From: Galaxea fascicularis
Taxonomy: Eukaryota; Cnidaria; Anthozoa; Scleractinia; Euphylliidae
Direction of reading: 5' to 3'
NCBI GenBank assembly: GCA_948470475.1
Contig: OX419345.1
Span: 16,109,670-16,173,669, forward strand
Length of the DNA stretch: 64,000 nucleotides
The notes beneath the pieces were generated by a model. That model searched no databases, was not told where the DNA came from, and worked only from the letters and a program-made list of their open reading frames with translations. The translations under genes and the position numbers were made by a program. Of the stretch, positions 11,202 to 24,993 are shown one piece after another; the stretch's first letter is position 1, and every line of letters starts with the position of its first letter.

Positions 11202-14200
11202 CTATAAGTCAGCCGAGTATTTGCAGTCGATAGTCGCTTTTATAAACAAACAATTGTCCCTCACATAGTTCGTAGATTCCAGACCGCGGTGCGAAACGAA
11301 TTGTGGGTAACCAAACCCGAGCGTGGCGCCATTTTTACTGGGCCTTTGGAAGCTCTTCCAGTTTGGGTCCGGGCTAAACGATTGGCTGATATTTCTTTGG
11401 CCCCTGGTGGAATCCCTGTTTTGATCCAAAAGCGACAAAGTGATCTCACCTTCGAAAGGCCATTTTAGAAGGGCGTCGTACTCGCCGGGAAGAAGGCGGA
11501 CGTACAAAGAAAGGTGAGAACCTTCTCCGCTTCCATTACCGTATGGAAACATGACGATTTTAAACTTGTAGCCATAAGGACTCGTGTAGAAAGGTGGACT
11601 GTGTAACTCGACTCCGGTTTTGCGTTTGGCTTCGTCGAATTTTGCCCAAAAGTTGTCCACTTTCCAGTACAGCTTGCTGTCGGCGAAAGGTTTGCAATGT
11701 TTTACAATCTCTCGAAGTTCGTTGATCTCTTGTTGCTGGTCAATGGCCAGTTGTGATACGAGCTCCAAATGTTTTTTCATGTCATCTTCAAGATGTTGCG
11801 CAAGAGTGCGTTGCGGACACTGTAAAACAATTCAGTGAATGAAAGGGTTGGAATACTGCGTCTCACATATCAGGATTTAAGGTGGCTCACCTCGAACCTA
11901 CACCGAGGTACGAGTAACTCCTTCCTCCCTAAGAGTGACTTAATAGATTTTACTCGTCAAAGGGAGACGTTTGAAATGAGCCATACAGAATAATCAGAGC
12001 CGAAGAAGAAACGTGCGTTTTTTTCCTGAGGGAGGTGGAAAGTTTTTTATCTAAGTGATGGGGGAAGGGGCGTGAAATGAAGTGCCTGTCTTTATTTACT
12101 GCCTCTTTTCCGGTATCAGTGATTATGTAGTTTCATAACACTACCAGCAAACGTGTCTTTACGTCTAATTAATGGATTTATGACGAAAGTACCTTTGGGG
12201 AAGTTTGAACGGGTTCGAATATATGATAGCTATATGGGTTACGTCTTTGAGGAAAAAGTAGTAAAGAACAAGAAATACTTACTTGATGTTCACAGCCGAC
12301 GTGTTTAAAGGGGCAGTGAACGAGATTGGAGCGACAGTCACGAGAAAGATGGCGGTCAACCTGAAGAAAAAAAGACAGATTCCTTCTATAAATCGCATGG
12401 AAAGTCAGGAAGATTCGAAATCGAGTTCTGACACTAAGAATGATGTCCAACATGCTGCAGCAACTGACGACGCACAAGACTTGCAGCCTAAAATAGTCAC
12501 ACAAATCTAAGGGAGTATGTTTAGACCTCGGCGACTTGCCAAAACGGTTGAAACATACTTTAGTCTACATAGCACCACTGACCTCTTCACGTGGAATCTG
12601 TGACACACCACAGCTGTTTGGACAGCTAAGAGGAAAGCGAGGGCAAACTTGAAGATGGCTCTGCAAAGAAAGAGGCAATAATTATGACGGTTGCCATTGG
12701 CGTAACACACTAAAATAAGATGGACTGAAATATCGGGTTCACAAAGAAGTTCGCTATTATACTAATGTTGCACAGAGAGTTATTGCGCTTCAAATTAAAA
12801 ATTTTACCAAGCAACATATGGCGTGCACGAACACATAGCTGGCACTGTATGCATTTCTACCATTTCTACAGTTCCAGACTAGTCAGTCGTGTTTTTTTGC
12901 GCAGATGGAAAAGAAGAAACTTGTTTTTTTTTTGACAAAGGAAAATTTCTCGAATGTGTAACCCAATTTTTTGGCTAACTGGTAACTGCCCATCTTGACT
13001 ATTGTTGTTTCACTGAGAGCTGCATGTAAAGACACGGGTTGCAAGAAAGAACCTTGCTTCCTTTCCGTATAGTGTTATCACTTTTCCTTTTCTGTTTGTC
13101 AAAATTACAAACCTGTTTGTCTGTTGGGTTACTTAATATTAAGATGCATGTTTGCTGTCAAAACTAAATAAATCAGAAAGAAAAAAGTTACCATGAAATG
13201 CGATTAAGCTTATTACCTACCTGCATGTCTTCAAACTTGACTTGCGCACGACAGTACTGGCATTTCGTCAGTCTTCTGGGACATTCTTCCGACATGTGCG
13301 ACGTGATTTCACCACGTGATATCCTCTGTCCGCACGTGCACGTGAAAATGTCCGAATCACTTTCAAGTTCCAGTTGACTCGTAGTGTGCGCCCTGCTTCT
13401 CTGCGACCCACGATACTCCTCCCGGCCAACATAATTGAGGAAGGCTGGAAAAGAGGCCGAGCGCATGGGTGGCGCGGGGCTTGGAGCTAAGACTTCTTGT
13501 GAGCTGCTGTTGCTACGGTTACCACTGCGTACGTTTCTTGTATCGAAACGGACCGAGTTGTGGGGCATGCTCTGTCGATGATTACCGCCTCTTTTTAAAC
13601 CCGACTGCTCGTTTTGCGGAGGCGAACGTCGGCAACGTCTTAAGTGTTCCTGTCAGAGAAAAAAAAAAAAAGAAGAACATTTTGTCAGGGCTTGAGAATG
13701 AAAACAGGAGAAGTGGTATGAGAGAAGAATCGGGAAGACGGAAGGGAGGACGTTTATAATTCTGGAACCAGTTGTTCAAAGCTCGGTTAGCTGATCCCGG
13801 GTAAGAACAAACTTCGATTCCAGTTTAAATACGTTTTAGTACTGACGATATTTCCAAAAGATTTTAGATTTGAAAGTCCAATGTGAACTTTTCTTTATCG
13901 GCTTAAGTTTAACCAGTTTTGCTCATTAAATCGTTAAAAAAGAGCGAGAAGAAAACTGTGGCTGACTTTTAATCGTGCCGGATTATCGTTAAAAGGCCTT
14001 TAATCAAAGTAAGAGGTTAATTTGTGGAGATAAGTATCTTCCATAGATTTACTACCAGTTCAGGATATTTCATTGCGGATTAAAAGAAATCTAGAAAGAG
14101 GATAAAACTTGATATCCTTTTGACTAAGGCCACGCACAAAATAATGGGTTTTTTATAACAAACTCTCACTCTTTTATCTTCTCTGAAACTGGAAAAAGGT

Positions 14201-17200
14201 TAAACGTTGACAATGACGTTTTGGTAGCTACATTTTTTCACAGGAGTTGTTAACGCCTTACTTTTGACCAATTGTGTGTTTTTATCTCCAGGTTCTAAAT
14301 GATTCACTGCGTAAATTCCATTTGTTCAATGACCTTCATAAGGAAACTGCGGTCTTAGTTTTACAAATTACTAGAAAACGAACTTCCATCAATGGTAGCT
14401 GCACAAACCTGTTTATCTTTGAAGACAATTTCAACCGAGCAGTACTCACAGTACACCCAGCGATGTGAGCACTCGCTCCTAAGGTGCAGCGGCATCTCGT
14501 GTCTCTTCATTCTATCACCGCAGCCATTGCTGCACGTCACTATGTCTTCATCTGGATTCCGACGTGCAGCAGGACAGTTGTGGTTCTGAAGATAAAGTGA
14601 ACAGTTAAACAAGACAACCGAGTTTAATTTAACGAGAGCGGGCTAACCCTTCACCGAAAGATCAAAATTTAAATTCTCATTTATTGTCCCTACACATTTC
14701 CTATAGAAGTAGCGGGGAGAAATTGTCAAAATATTAGGTAACTTTATATTCTGGGACCATTTCGTTAATTCTTGTGACCACTCTGTTTTTATAAAGCATT
14801 GATGTTACAAGGAGAAATTTGAAGCTGGTCACTCTTAGGGTTTACAGGGTTAACCAGATTGAAACTGAAACTTGGGATTGGCGAAAAATGGGGCGGGATC
14901 AAAGGCGCTAGCGAGGGAGCGAGGAGACTCGCGAGGAGTGTCTACCGTCGCCCTTTCCCTCCTGCGTGCGCGCTGTCCTCAGTGACCACCATCTACACGG
15001 GCTCAGGTTGAGTGAGAACATGAGTGGTTTATTTGAGGAATTGAAAGATTAGAACTGAAACTTGGCATTGTGGTGGTAAAAGTAACCTGTGCAACATGTG
15101 TCAGAAGCTAAAGCAGATAGGAACTGGCGAAGGGGAGGGGGCATAAGTCGACCACAGAGGGAAAGTAATGCTGGTGGTTGAGTAAGGTTCTCACCTGAAG
15201 CCTTTCAAAAGTCGTTTCCTTTTTGCATCCCGGGCATTTGACCCATCTTTTGACGCAGTCTTTCTTGACATGATCAGAGATCTTTCTCCGCTGAATCTTC
15301 TGACCACACCCCGCAATACAATCTACTGGGGCGTACTTGCAATTGGCCATGTGATCCTGGAACAAGAGAGAGTAAAGTGAGCATATTAATCGCTGGAACT
15401 CAACTGAGAAACAAGTGGCGGCATAATATACGTTCATATTTATCTGTAAGACCCCAGTCACAGGCCTGGAATGACAGCACTGATGCCAGCATACAAACTA
15501 ACTCCGACAGGAATTATTAAAACACGAGTTGATATTCCGGCCCTCAGGTCGCTTTACCTTTCAAGTTTTGACCAGTACCGTCAGCAACTAAGAGTGGTGT
15601 CTTCTTCAAGGAACTTAAAAGAGATGACTACTACTAATGTAAAGGAACCACTCGGCTGCCGGTGGACTGCTTATCACAGGAAGATATCTGATTATGGGAG
15701 TTGTCAACTGTTTCATACTTTCATATTTTCCAAATCTAACTTGCGCCGAGAGGAAGATAGCTAACTTGTTGACCTATCATACGGTACATTTTAGGGAGGT
15801 TAGTGGCACTTTTATAAGTTGCTTGGAACTATGGTGAACTCACTCCTTTGTAGAGGACAAAAAAAACTGAGAAATAAAGTAAGGGAAGTATCCTCTGTAG
15901 ATCCACGTGCACATCATCTTGTAGCCCGAGTATCAGCTCGTCCTGATGGGTAAAGGGGGTAGGGGAGAGGAGGAGAAGGACCTCCCCTCCCCTCCCCCTA
16001 AAAACGTTAAAGAAAAGCCTGATCCTCGGGCTACTTGGCTTTGGTTTGAATCCTGTTTCTACTAACAATGGCTTGAATTTTCCAAAGTCCTCTCTTTAGA
16101 AGAGAGAGCGTTGATGAATTACGCCACGCTCATAAGAGAGATTCGCTCGAAGAATCTGGCGTCAAACCACTCAACCAAAGGATCAGAGGCTAACGTACCT
16201 CGAGTTTTTTCAGCTGTCCTTTCCATTTGCAGCCCAGTTGATAATGATCGCAGTAAACGTTCAGTGAGAATATCATCTGATTTGTTGCGTCATCCGCGTA
16301 AATCTACCAAAGAATCGAAGAAAAAAAAAACGGTTCACTCACCAATAAACCAACGAAGTAAACCACTAAGCATGGAAAATCAAAATGTGCTGGCAGTTCT
16401 CAGGCCCCGCGGTCAGTAGCCATGACATGTCGTTTGTTCACTGTCACTTGAAAATGCATTTTTCTTTCAGATATGCGGCCCGTTCCGGAACGCTTTCCAT
16501 TCAGAGGATTGCGCTTTCAATGACCACTTTCCCTGTCTACGGGAAAGCGAATTATTTAGTTTAAAACGAACTTGCAATTCCACAATTAGGCGACGATTTG
16601 AGTTTCGTTTCCTGTGTTTTAACCAGATGACCTTTTCGTTGAAGAAAAATAAACAACGCATTAAACATTTTTTTTTGTTTTCGTCTGCTCTTGCCGCCCA
16701 CATGCAAACGATGAATCCACATTTTCAAAAATCTCTACTTCCGAAACCGTTTTTCGAAATCGCCTTTTCCAGTGCGTTTCCTAACATTTACCACCATTTA
16801 TTATTTGCAAAATATCTGAGTTTGCTGCGTTTATTTTAGTTTTGCAAAAGGATGTCCAGATTATTTCTGCTGTGGTTTAAATTTTTCCTGGTTTAAGTTC
16901 GATTTTTATTTTCCTTTCTTTCAGATTATGGTAAAGAAATATAAAAATTACACTGGTTCAAAAACTTTTAAACCCAAAACAAATTTAAATTACAACAACC
17001 CTTCCTACAAATAAAAAGTAGGGTGCTGGGCGAACGTGCGTGCGGAAGGGTCGATTTCCGCGCGTGACGTCCACGCGAACAGGATAAAATGATCTTACAC
17101 TTTGGCCCCAGTGTGAAAAATAGCCGTAGTCGGAGAAAACTGAAAACCGTTTGACTCTCTTCAAACAGAGTTTTCTGCATATAAACTAGAGACCATTTTC

Positions 17201-20200
17201 CGAGGTGTAGGGAATGGTATCTTTGTGTAATTTACACTGGTGTCTTCCAAAGCTTCTCTTTGAATTTTCAAATCCAATTTAAGTATTACACGTCTATCTG
17301 CAGGGCAATCTTATCACTCTTGCTAAACTCCCAGCCGCCTTTTAAAAGTAAAGGTCTCCCAAAGATAATTAAAAATTTAAAAGCAAGACTTAAGATCTGT
17401 GACCTCATAACAGCAGGGGGGTGGGGGGGGGGAGAGTTGTGACCACACACATTTTACTGCACCTTACACAATGGGAGACTTGACAACAATTACTCGCCAA
17501 AAAACATTCAATACTTGAAAAAAACGCAGAGAGGCATTAAGCGCCGACAAACAAACGAAAACGAAGTTTTTTGGTCGCAAACGTTTTGTGGAGGCCAGGC
17601 CCTCTGTTGTTCAAACGTTAGATAGCGCTATCCACCGGTTAATTATGTAAGTACTAATACTCTAAACAGAGGTGTCAAATCTGATTGGTCGGACAATTTT
17701 TGTCACTAGTGAGAATAATCGCCCGACCAATCACAGGCCGCAGACGAAATTTTTCACTAGTCGGAAAAAAATCTTATCGGTTTTCCCGCCTTTCAGGACG
17801 GCTTCCCAAGCCAATAAACAAGACACGAAGTTTCGTTGTTCCCTTTAAGTCGTGGCTTCTTGATAAAGCTATTCAAGCGTTGCAGATATTCCTTCTGGGG
17901 AGGAATTCGTCGAAGGCCAACAAAACGAAAACACACACTCCAAAACAAAGCTGTACAGAATGTCGCTTTGCTGAATGGTCGACCTCAATTTTTGTTCGCA
18001 TATTTATCAACATTGCGTCGCTATTTGCGGGCGCTGTTATTCATGGTGGTCAATTCAGCATTTCTGTCAACAACCTGTCTTCAATCGACAACCTTGGCAA
18101 TTCCAGAAACTGAGGAAACTGAGGAGAGCCTTCTCAAAAGAGGTAAATAGGCTTAAAGCACTGGAACGCCCGTTGTGACCTATTGTTTAAAGTCTCTTTA
18201 GGCTCCTGTTTACGGAAAACTTTTATGCTGTCAAACTTTAAATTTTCTTTAAAAGGAAACGCGTAATGTTCGGAAAGCTTCACAATTTTTCAAAAGAACC
18301 GTTTATAAGTAAATTTTCATCTTTATTCAGGTATTTGAGGGGTCTTGCACACTGAGTCAGCTCAAAATAAAGCCGGCGCGCATCGTGTTCGCTGCTCGTT
18401 GATCTTTTGCAGTCAATTGACAGTGTTTTCTTTAGAGTAAAGCTCAGTACTTATATAATAAACAAATTACTTCATGGTTAGTTCGCTTGAACGATTTTTA
18501 TTCACGAGTTGTGAAGAATAACACTCACTCGCTCGTTCCTCGTTCGTTCGTTTTATTCTTCACAACTCGTGAATAAAAATCGTACGCGCTCACCAACCAT
18601 GAAGTAATCTATATATCCAGCGGCAATCCACTGGATAGATATTTATCCGGTTGATAGCGCTATCCAGCCTTTGAACAACCGGGGCCAGATGTAAACCAGA
18701 TATAAATATTGTAGCTTTTGTTGATTCAGATTGTGAGGAGGATTTGAGCAATTTCAACAATTTCTTTTAGTTACACTTAGTCGATTTGTTCACCTATCAG
18801 GCCCGAGATCCCAACTAAATTTATGGTACTTCTTGTAAACTTCAACAAAAACAAAAACGATTTCAAGACTTTGAAGGGTATCTTAGCTCTGAGATGGTGT
18901 TCAGATGATACTCGAGGTTCGAACGTTTCCAGTTCGTTTTTTTTCATTCGAGATCTTTTTTTTACCTCAAATTAAATAGGAAGAGGCTGATAACAGCGTA
19001 AAACGATCCGACATGCTTGAAAAGTTGTACAAGCTAAGTAGCTTTCACCGCATGAAACGCCTAAGGACCAAGTAAATTCATTTTCATACCGCAAATTGGC
19101 GTGTTTACTATTAAGGACGCCATCATCATTGCCGAAAACTTATTCAAGCAGAGACCGGGGCAGAAACTTAACGCAAAACAGTAGGATTTAAGCTTAGTAT
19201 AAATACACTCTTACCTGAGAAATATCAATAGTCGAGCTGTCCACGGGGCATCGCAGACGGGCCGCTTGCCTAGGAAGGGGTGGAGGAACAATCCATATGT
19301 AAAGACGAGGCATTTGTTTTCCTACTCTACCTCAGGAAGCAATTCGTTCGCAATCAGAATCGAGAGTTTGTCGATTTTGCGAGTCGCTCAAGTAAACAGC
19401 GGGGCTCATTCATCAGTGGTCGCCTGACAGCCGAGTTTCACTTGACGCAAAAATCGAAACACCGACAAGATATCAGTTTTCATCCTTTGGGCGTCACCCC
19501 AGGTTAATTACGAATACTTAGGATAAATGTTTTTGGTTTCCAGCGCTTTTGACATTTAGGAAAGCCTCTAATGAGCTTACTTCTAGCCGCAGATTTTGTC
19601 CCAAAACCTGATAAGGTTCCGAACAAAGCCTGAGATAATTTTGTTTGTCAATTTATTCCTTGAAAATGTTCCTGGCATGTTTAACTTCCGAAGGAAACTT
19701 GATTAAATGTAAATGCCAACCTTTGTTCTATTCAAAGTGCACTTGACGACAAATAAATAATGATATGCCTTGCATGAAAAACTTTTTTTTTTCTGAAAAC
19801 ACTCCAAGTGCATTTTTTGGGGACGTCACGCGAGCGATAAAAGCCCCCCTTTTTCTCACTCGTCTTCCAAAAAAGGAAAATTCGCGTAAATAACCTTATC
19901 AAAGGGGTCAGGAAAGTATTTTTAGACGAGATACATGTACAATATTCCTTGAAACAAATTTCTCATGCTCGTTGCTTAATACAGATAGCACAAAACAAGA
20001 GACAAAGTACAAGTATGCAAAGGATAATATAATCTTTAGGCCACCAATATCTGAGAAAGGCACGCTAATATCGTTGTGATTCAAATATAGCACCTTGATC
20101 TAAAAGGTACAACTTGCAAAATAAAAAAAGCCCAAGAAACTGAAACTGTTTATCGATGGTACTACTTTTTTAAAAGTGCCTTACTGTCGACAAATCATTT

Positions 20201-22893
20201 TCTTTAAAAAAAATGCTTGGACTGCAAGGGAAAAGATATTTCCGTCGTTGAAAACCACAAACGGAAAATGTCATGATAAATGTTCGAGAGGTTTTGATGT
20301 TCTGATCGGTTTCTATGCAAATGGCACCACTTTGGATAGAGCACTCGAATCTCCACCCTTAAAGCAAACAAATATCTCCTCGAAACCTAGCGGGAAATTT
20401 CTCGCAAAATAAAGCTTTTAGATGGTTTAAATTTAAGCTATTAATAACAATGGGACACGCAATGACAATCCCGAGGTTGTCATACATTTTGAAGTAACAA
20501 GGTCAATGGGAGATTTTTCGGTGTCCTGTTCACGCGATACACAATAGTTTACCCACAAACGTTGGAACGCAATATTTTTCATGTTAATTTATTTCAGTGT
20601 ATTTGCACGGCGCCATTTGTTCGTTTGCTCTCGTTAAAAGCTTTGTGTGCCTCGAATTGTTTTGAGCCGGAAAACATGACGTGCACAGACGAAAGCAAGA
20701 TTTCGTATTGATTCAAGTATTATTTTGGCACAGGATTCTGTCAAAACCGCAATTAAACGAGGCAGTGCAACACAACACATGGAAACACAGCAAACAGTCA
20801 CTCTGTCACCGAGCCAGCAATCGAACGTCATGTCACGTCAATTTCACCAAACAATGTCACGCACATACTTGACTGAAAACAATCTGGAGAAGATTGAACT
20901 ACGGCTTACCATAAAAAATAAACATGAATAGCGAGTATTTCGTTCGTAAACATTCCAAAGAAAGGCACCTTCTTTCTGCCACTAATTAAAATTTGTCCTG
21001 GGATTGCCGACTGCGAAATGACTCATTTTATTGTTTTGTTTCCGCCCCAATAAAGCAAATTAAAATCTTTGTGTACATTGCTTTCGTCCCAAAGAACCGA
21101 ACATCAAACGAGGGACGCGTATCATTTGCATGTATTTGTTATTATTTCTGTTATTAAGCGTAATACTCTTGATTCCAGAACGATACAACTTTTTTTACGA
21201 GCTAGAACTGTCGTTCCAAAACGGCAACTTTGGTTTATACACTTTCCTTTCGAAAAAAAATATGTATATATTCGGTTCAAGTCATGCTTTTACTATTTTA
21301 CAATCGACAACTTTTTGAAAACACAGTCTGTCCAAAAAAGCCTCAATGGTGTGATTTCATGCAAATACAAAATATTTTACACGTGAATCAGCAGTGGCAA
21401 TTTGTGGCCGGAAATGGGATTCTCTGAGATTTGCAATGTACACGGACGTGCCGAAAAAAATGAATCTAGCCTTCTAGGCCGGGTAGAATTTTACAAGCAA
21501 GTTTATAATACCGATATCAATTTTCATTCGATTTTCTTTGCCCAAACATGTGTAGATAGGTTGCCAGCGAGGCAAAACGTAGTTTTAGGCCAAGGTAGGC
21601 AATTATAAAAAAGAAAAGTAAACATACATCCTTCTAGAATTCTTTCAGCGTTCAACGCCAAAGGAAATTCTTCTCGATGACGATTACTGTCATAACAACA
21701 ACAAGTGAGCTTAGATCTGGGAGACGTCATCGTTTGCTGAAAACTGATTTTTTGTTCATCAGATTGGAAAAATAAATATGTCCGCCTCCAAAAGTTAAGG
21801 TGGAGGGGTCCCAGTTAATATTGCAGATCTCTGAGATGTGTAACAACTTGTCCAACACATGTTTCTGAAATTAATGTGAAAGAAATTTTAAAATTCCAAA
21901 TTTACGAAATTCAACAATCATTAATATTCCGGTTGCCGGTCGATTCGCAAATCGAGAGAATATCAAAACTATAAAATTAAGGGCAATTATTTCAGTGGCT
22001 CTTAAGGTACTAAAATTGTTCGCTATCGTATAAAGGCTTCCAAGATTTCTGAGTTCGTTTCTCTGGCATAGGTAGCGGTATTTTAAAGCAAGTTGGCTTA
22101 TTTCGGACGAACTACACAATAAATGTTTACAAGTTGATCGTCCTTTTATGAATAGGTTCTTTGTATTCACAATCTCTGAAGTAAACTATGGTCGACGGAT
22201 CATTTCTTAATCATATTGACAAATACAAGCTGACACCTACCTCATGATCACGATGCGGCCATGAATTGCAAGATTTAACTCAATCCAAGATTTAGTTACA
22301 AACAGAGGGCTGAACAAACCAGATAGACTTAATCACACAGATAAGCATATTTCTCTCAGGGCCCCGCTGCGAAGCTGGAGTATTGTAAAACTGCTTGTAA
22401 AATATTTGCACATTCTATCAAATTTTTATAATTCTAAAACAGGTTAAACGCGCTCGATAAAAATTGCTTCAATTTCCAACGACACCAAAAATCGAGCATG
22501 GAGGTCTCGGACGCGTCCGATATAAAGAAAAATTTTGATCTGTGCGAGCAAAACACGTAACAACATTTAAAAAATGCTGTGTTCGGTGCCGAGTTCGCGC
22601 TCTAGTTCAAAAGCATTCGAAATCGATTCAGCGTTCACTTTCGCTTCATTTTGAGGGTTCAAGTTAACCTCCTCAAATTTTATGGCGTATCACTGAATTA
22701 CACAACGATCAAGAGGAAATGAACTCAAACAGTTGGCATACCTTGTGTTACTGAATGCTCCATTGAGGCAAGAGTCACAGAAACGATGTCCACAAACGGA
22801 GACCTGAACAGCTCTTCGAACTGGCAGATGACAAATTCGGCATAACAAATTTTCGCTCACCGCCGGGACGAAAAATGCCCGGTAACCCGGCAT
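11202..22893 (-). CDS. TRAF-family adaptor (RING, TRAF zinc fingers, MATH), 591 aa
   Basis: TNF-receptor-associated-factor-like adaptor and possible E3 ubiquitin ligase of cytoplasmic NF-kB/JNK-type signalling. Exons in gene order: 22893-22742, 19269-19215, 16303-16199, 15356-15195, 14585-14409, 13649-13221, 12360-12283, 11819-11202. RING at 18-61: CRIC, CGHRFC, DSC, with the last pair as CPVD, where Asp replaces Cys as in several TRAFs. Cys/His-rich TRAF zinc fingers run about 85-217 and 318-400, split by a basic, Ser/Pro-rich disordered linker (225-317). A short coiled coil (about 400-428) precedes the MATH/TRAF-C domain (435-586; YWKVDNF, EYDALLKWPF, LSLLDQ, NYVRDNCLFIKATID). All introns from the second onward are phase 0 and roughly one finger lies in each exon. 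I chose the ATG at 22893 because it is the first ATG in the RING frame. Paralogue identity is not assigned. Confidence 0.92.
14644..14852 (+). mobile_element. Repeat-family copy 1 of 3 (TAACCCT-type ends)
   Basis: The ends are TAACCCT and AGGGTTA; inside are AATTCTCATTTATTG, CTACACATTTCCTATAGAAG, GGGGAGAA and AAGGAGAAATTTGA. The same blocks in the same order occur at 50536-50744 and, inverted, at 63008-63222. Non-coding, about 210 bp; in an intron of the first TRAF gene. Confidence 0.8.
17598..18686. mobile_element. Composite 1.1-kb element with about 45-bp terminal inverted repeats
   Basis: The left end begins GGCCCTCTGTTGTTCAAACG and includes GATAGCGCTATCCACCGG; the right end carries the inverted counterpart (GATAGCGCTATCCAGCC, TTTGAACAACCGGGGCC). 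It is far longer than the neighbouring MITEs and holds a second hairpin at 18466-18608, so it may be one larger element or two related elements trapping other DNA. No transposase is visible. Confidence 0.65.
18466..18608. repeat. Long hairpin nested in the 17598-18686 element
   Basis: The left arm starts ATTACTTCATGGTTAGTTCG and includes GATTTTTATTCACGAGTTGT; the right arm is the inverted copy, ending CAACCATGAAGTAAT. The arms are about 52 bases with a loop rich in CGTTCGTT. This is typical of foldback MITEs. Confidence 0.85.
19270..22741 (-). other. First intron of the first TRAF gene
   Basis: It splits the RING domain between its third and last zinc-binding pairs. The 3.5 kb are AT-rich, with no open frame that resembles a known family and no strong inverted repeat that I could identify. 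Confidence 0.75.
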
Positions 22894-24993
22894 CGTATAC
22901 AGAGGATTTTTCCGCGAATCCTCTCTCTTTGACCGCAAACTCCTTATCTGCGTTTAAAAAATGTACCTTGCTCAATCGACAGACGACAGTTTTGTGTCAC
23001 TCTGTGAGGATTTCGTGTTGTTTGAATAAATTTTGCATACGACTTGCTTGACTGGGCATGCCCGTAACAAAGGCGTCACGACTGAACGTGACAGGTTTTG
23101 CCATTTATTTGCATGACAAGGATTTGAGATAAAACCATTAGTGACTACACTTCCGCTTAGGATTTAACGTCTCTTCAAGATAAATACTCTTTGCGAGGGA
23201 GCATCATTCGTTACATATCTGAGGTAACAACGCCTTTTTGCCGGCCACGCGGCTTCAAATGTAAAGAGAGGACTGTAGATATAAACTACCGGTTGGATTC
23301 ACAATAAAGACATCCCTTTGGTATTGTTTGATTCTGTTATCACATGTACTTATTCTTATGGTAAAGATATTAGCAGATGAAGAACACCTGGCCTGCAAAA
23401 CTCCAGTGCAAATATTTCATGGATTGTAATGCACTCATTTACTTTTGTAAACCACAGGAGTGTTTCATCACATTATTCAAAGTAATTTTTAGATCCATCA
23501 AAACGTAAATTGTTGGGTCAAAGGGAAGGCTTTTGTCAAGAGATGTGTAATCACGCTGTGAAAGGGTCGGTTTTTCAACGGTACGACATATCCGCTTCGC
23601 TATTTTAAAACAAGATAAGTGCACCGTTTTGCCCTTTTGTGAGTCATTTCATAGTAATGTGGTCGAAAACCGAATTACTTAGTTGCAACGTCGCCTGAAA
23701 TATACTGTACTTGTAACCGACTCAGATCAGTTGGAAGACGGAAATTTGATATGGTTCAAGTTTACAACACCAAGATTGGTTAAAAAGCCGAAAAAGTTAC
23801 TAAATTAAAGGTAGGGCTGGGCGACCACCACAACAAAATGGCAATACGTAAATACGATTCGCAAAAACGCCCGCAGAAAAGGATTAGTTTACCTTCCGGT
23901 AATTTTTCTTTCAACGTATCCTTTGTTTTGTAACCTCATGGTTAACACCTTTTAACTTTCAGAAAATATTGGCCTTGATTAATTATTCAAATCGGAATTT
24001 TCGATTTGTCATTCCTTTGCCTTAAAACCTGCTCAGTTTGTCAGCTTCTTGGAAAGCTGCAGTTGTAGACAGCACGCAAGAAAAATAGATTCGTTGTTCA
24101 GATAAAACTGATCTTAACTACACACGAGACGTTTTACCTTCACTGGGTATCCGCTATAAGGTAACTGCGTGGAAAAACAAATCTTGCTCAGACTAGTTCA
24201 TTGAACAAACATTAGCAGCCCCAAAGGAATAACCAGTGTCATACAAATGCACCTTCTTTAGCCGTTGAGAAAATTAACATGTCTGTAAACGGTATTGATA
24301 CACAGCCACAGGGAAAACTCCAATTCAATCTGGATACCGTGAATGTCCACTGCAATTTATTTTATTTACTCTCATTTAGTTGGCACGAGGTCTTGTCTGT
24401 TACAATCATTGATCAGTTATCATTACTTAGCGCTCAAAGTATTGCTAATCCCAGAAAGTTCGAAAGTGCTAAAATCCAGAAAGACTAAGAAGAGCCCGGG
24501 GATCGAAGAATATACACTTGTCAGTGTTAACATGAACTACTGATATGACTGATATCAAAGCGCTCGAGCAGGTTATGATTGGTTCTGTGCAGTGTGATAA
24601 GCGCTCACTGGAGAATAGTATCTATCGATGTACAGGGTGGTGGGGGTACGATTCTCCGATTTAGCACTTCAGTTTTTCCTGTTGTAGTATAGTAGTACTT
24701 AGCCTGCGATTTTACGAATCTCCTACTCATTTACAAATTAACAACTTAAGGAAAAGATATGCGATTCTATGATTTAGCGCTTCTCGCACTCTTCTGGCTT
24801 CTCGTTGGTTGACAAAATGGGACCAGTTCTGTTTCCGCACGAAGAGAGAACTTACTCAGTTTATTAAATGGAGACCGTCCCTGGTAAGATTGATTGATGT
24901 CAATAAAGCGTAAAAAGCGTTCTATTGGGACAATTCCTGCCCTCCCAGACGAGAGATGATCAAATGGTTTCTATTGCAAAACACACTCCCTTG

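Larger units (their letters stand above)
16304..19214 (-). other. Long intron of the first TRAF gene
   Basis: Between the exon ending at 19215 and the exon starting at 16303. It contains the terminal-repeat element 17598-18686 and a nested hairpin. No zinc-finger-like coding segment was seen in the remainder. Confidence 0.8.

Noticed and set aside
11620..11838. Plus-strand open frame opposite the MATH exon
   Set aside because: Shadow of the TRAF MATH coding exon on the other strand.
17975..18150. Frame ending STTLAIPETEETEESLLKRG before a GT donor, resembling a secreted peptide precursor
   Set aside because: The first in-frame ATG gives only a weak hydrophobic stretch, it lies inside a transposon-like element antisense to the TRAF intron, and no second exon was found.
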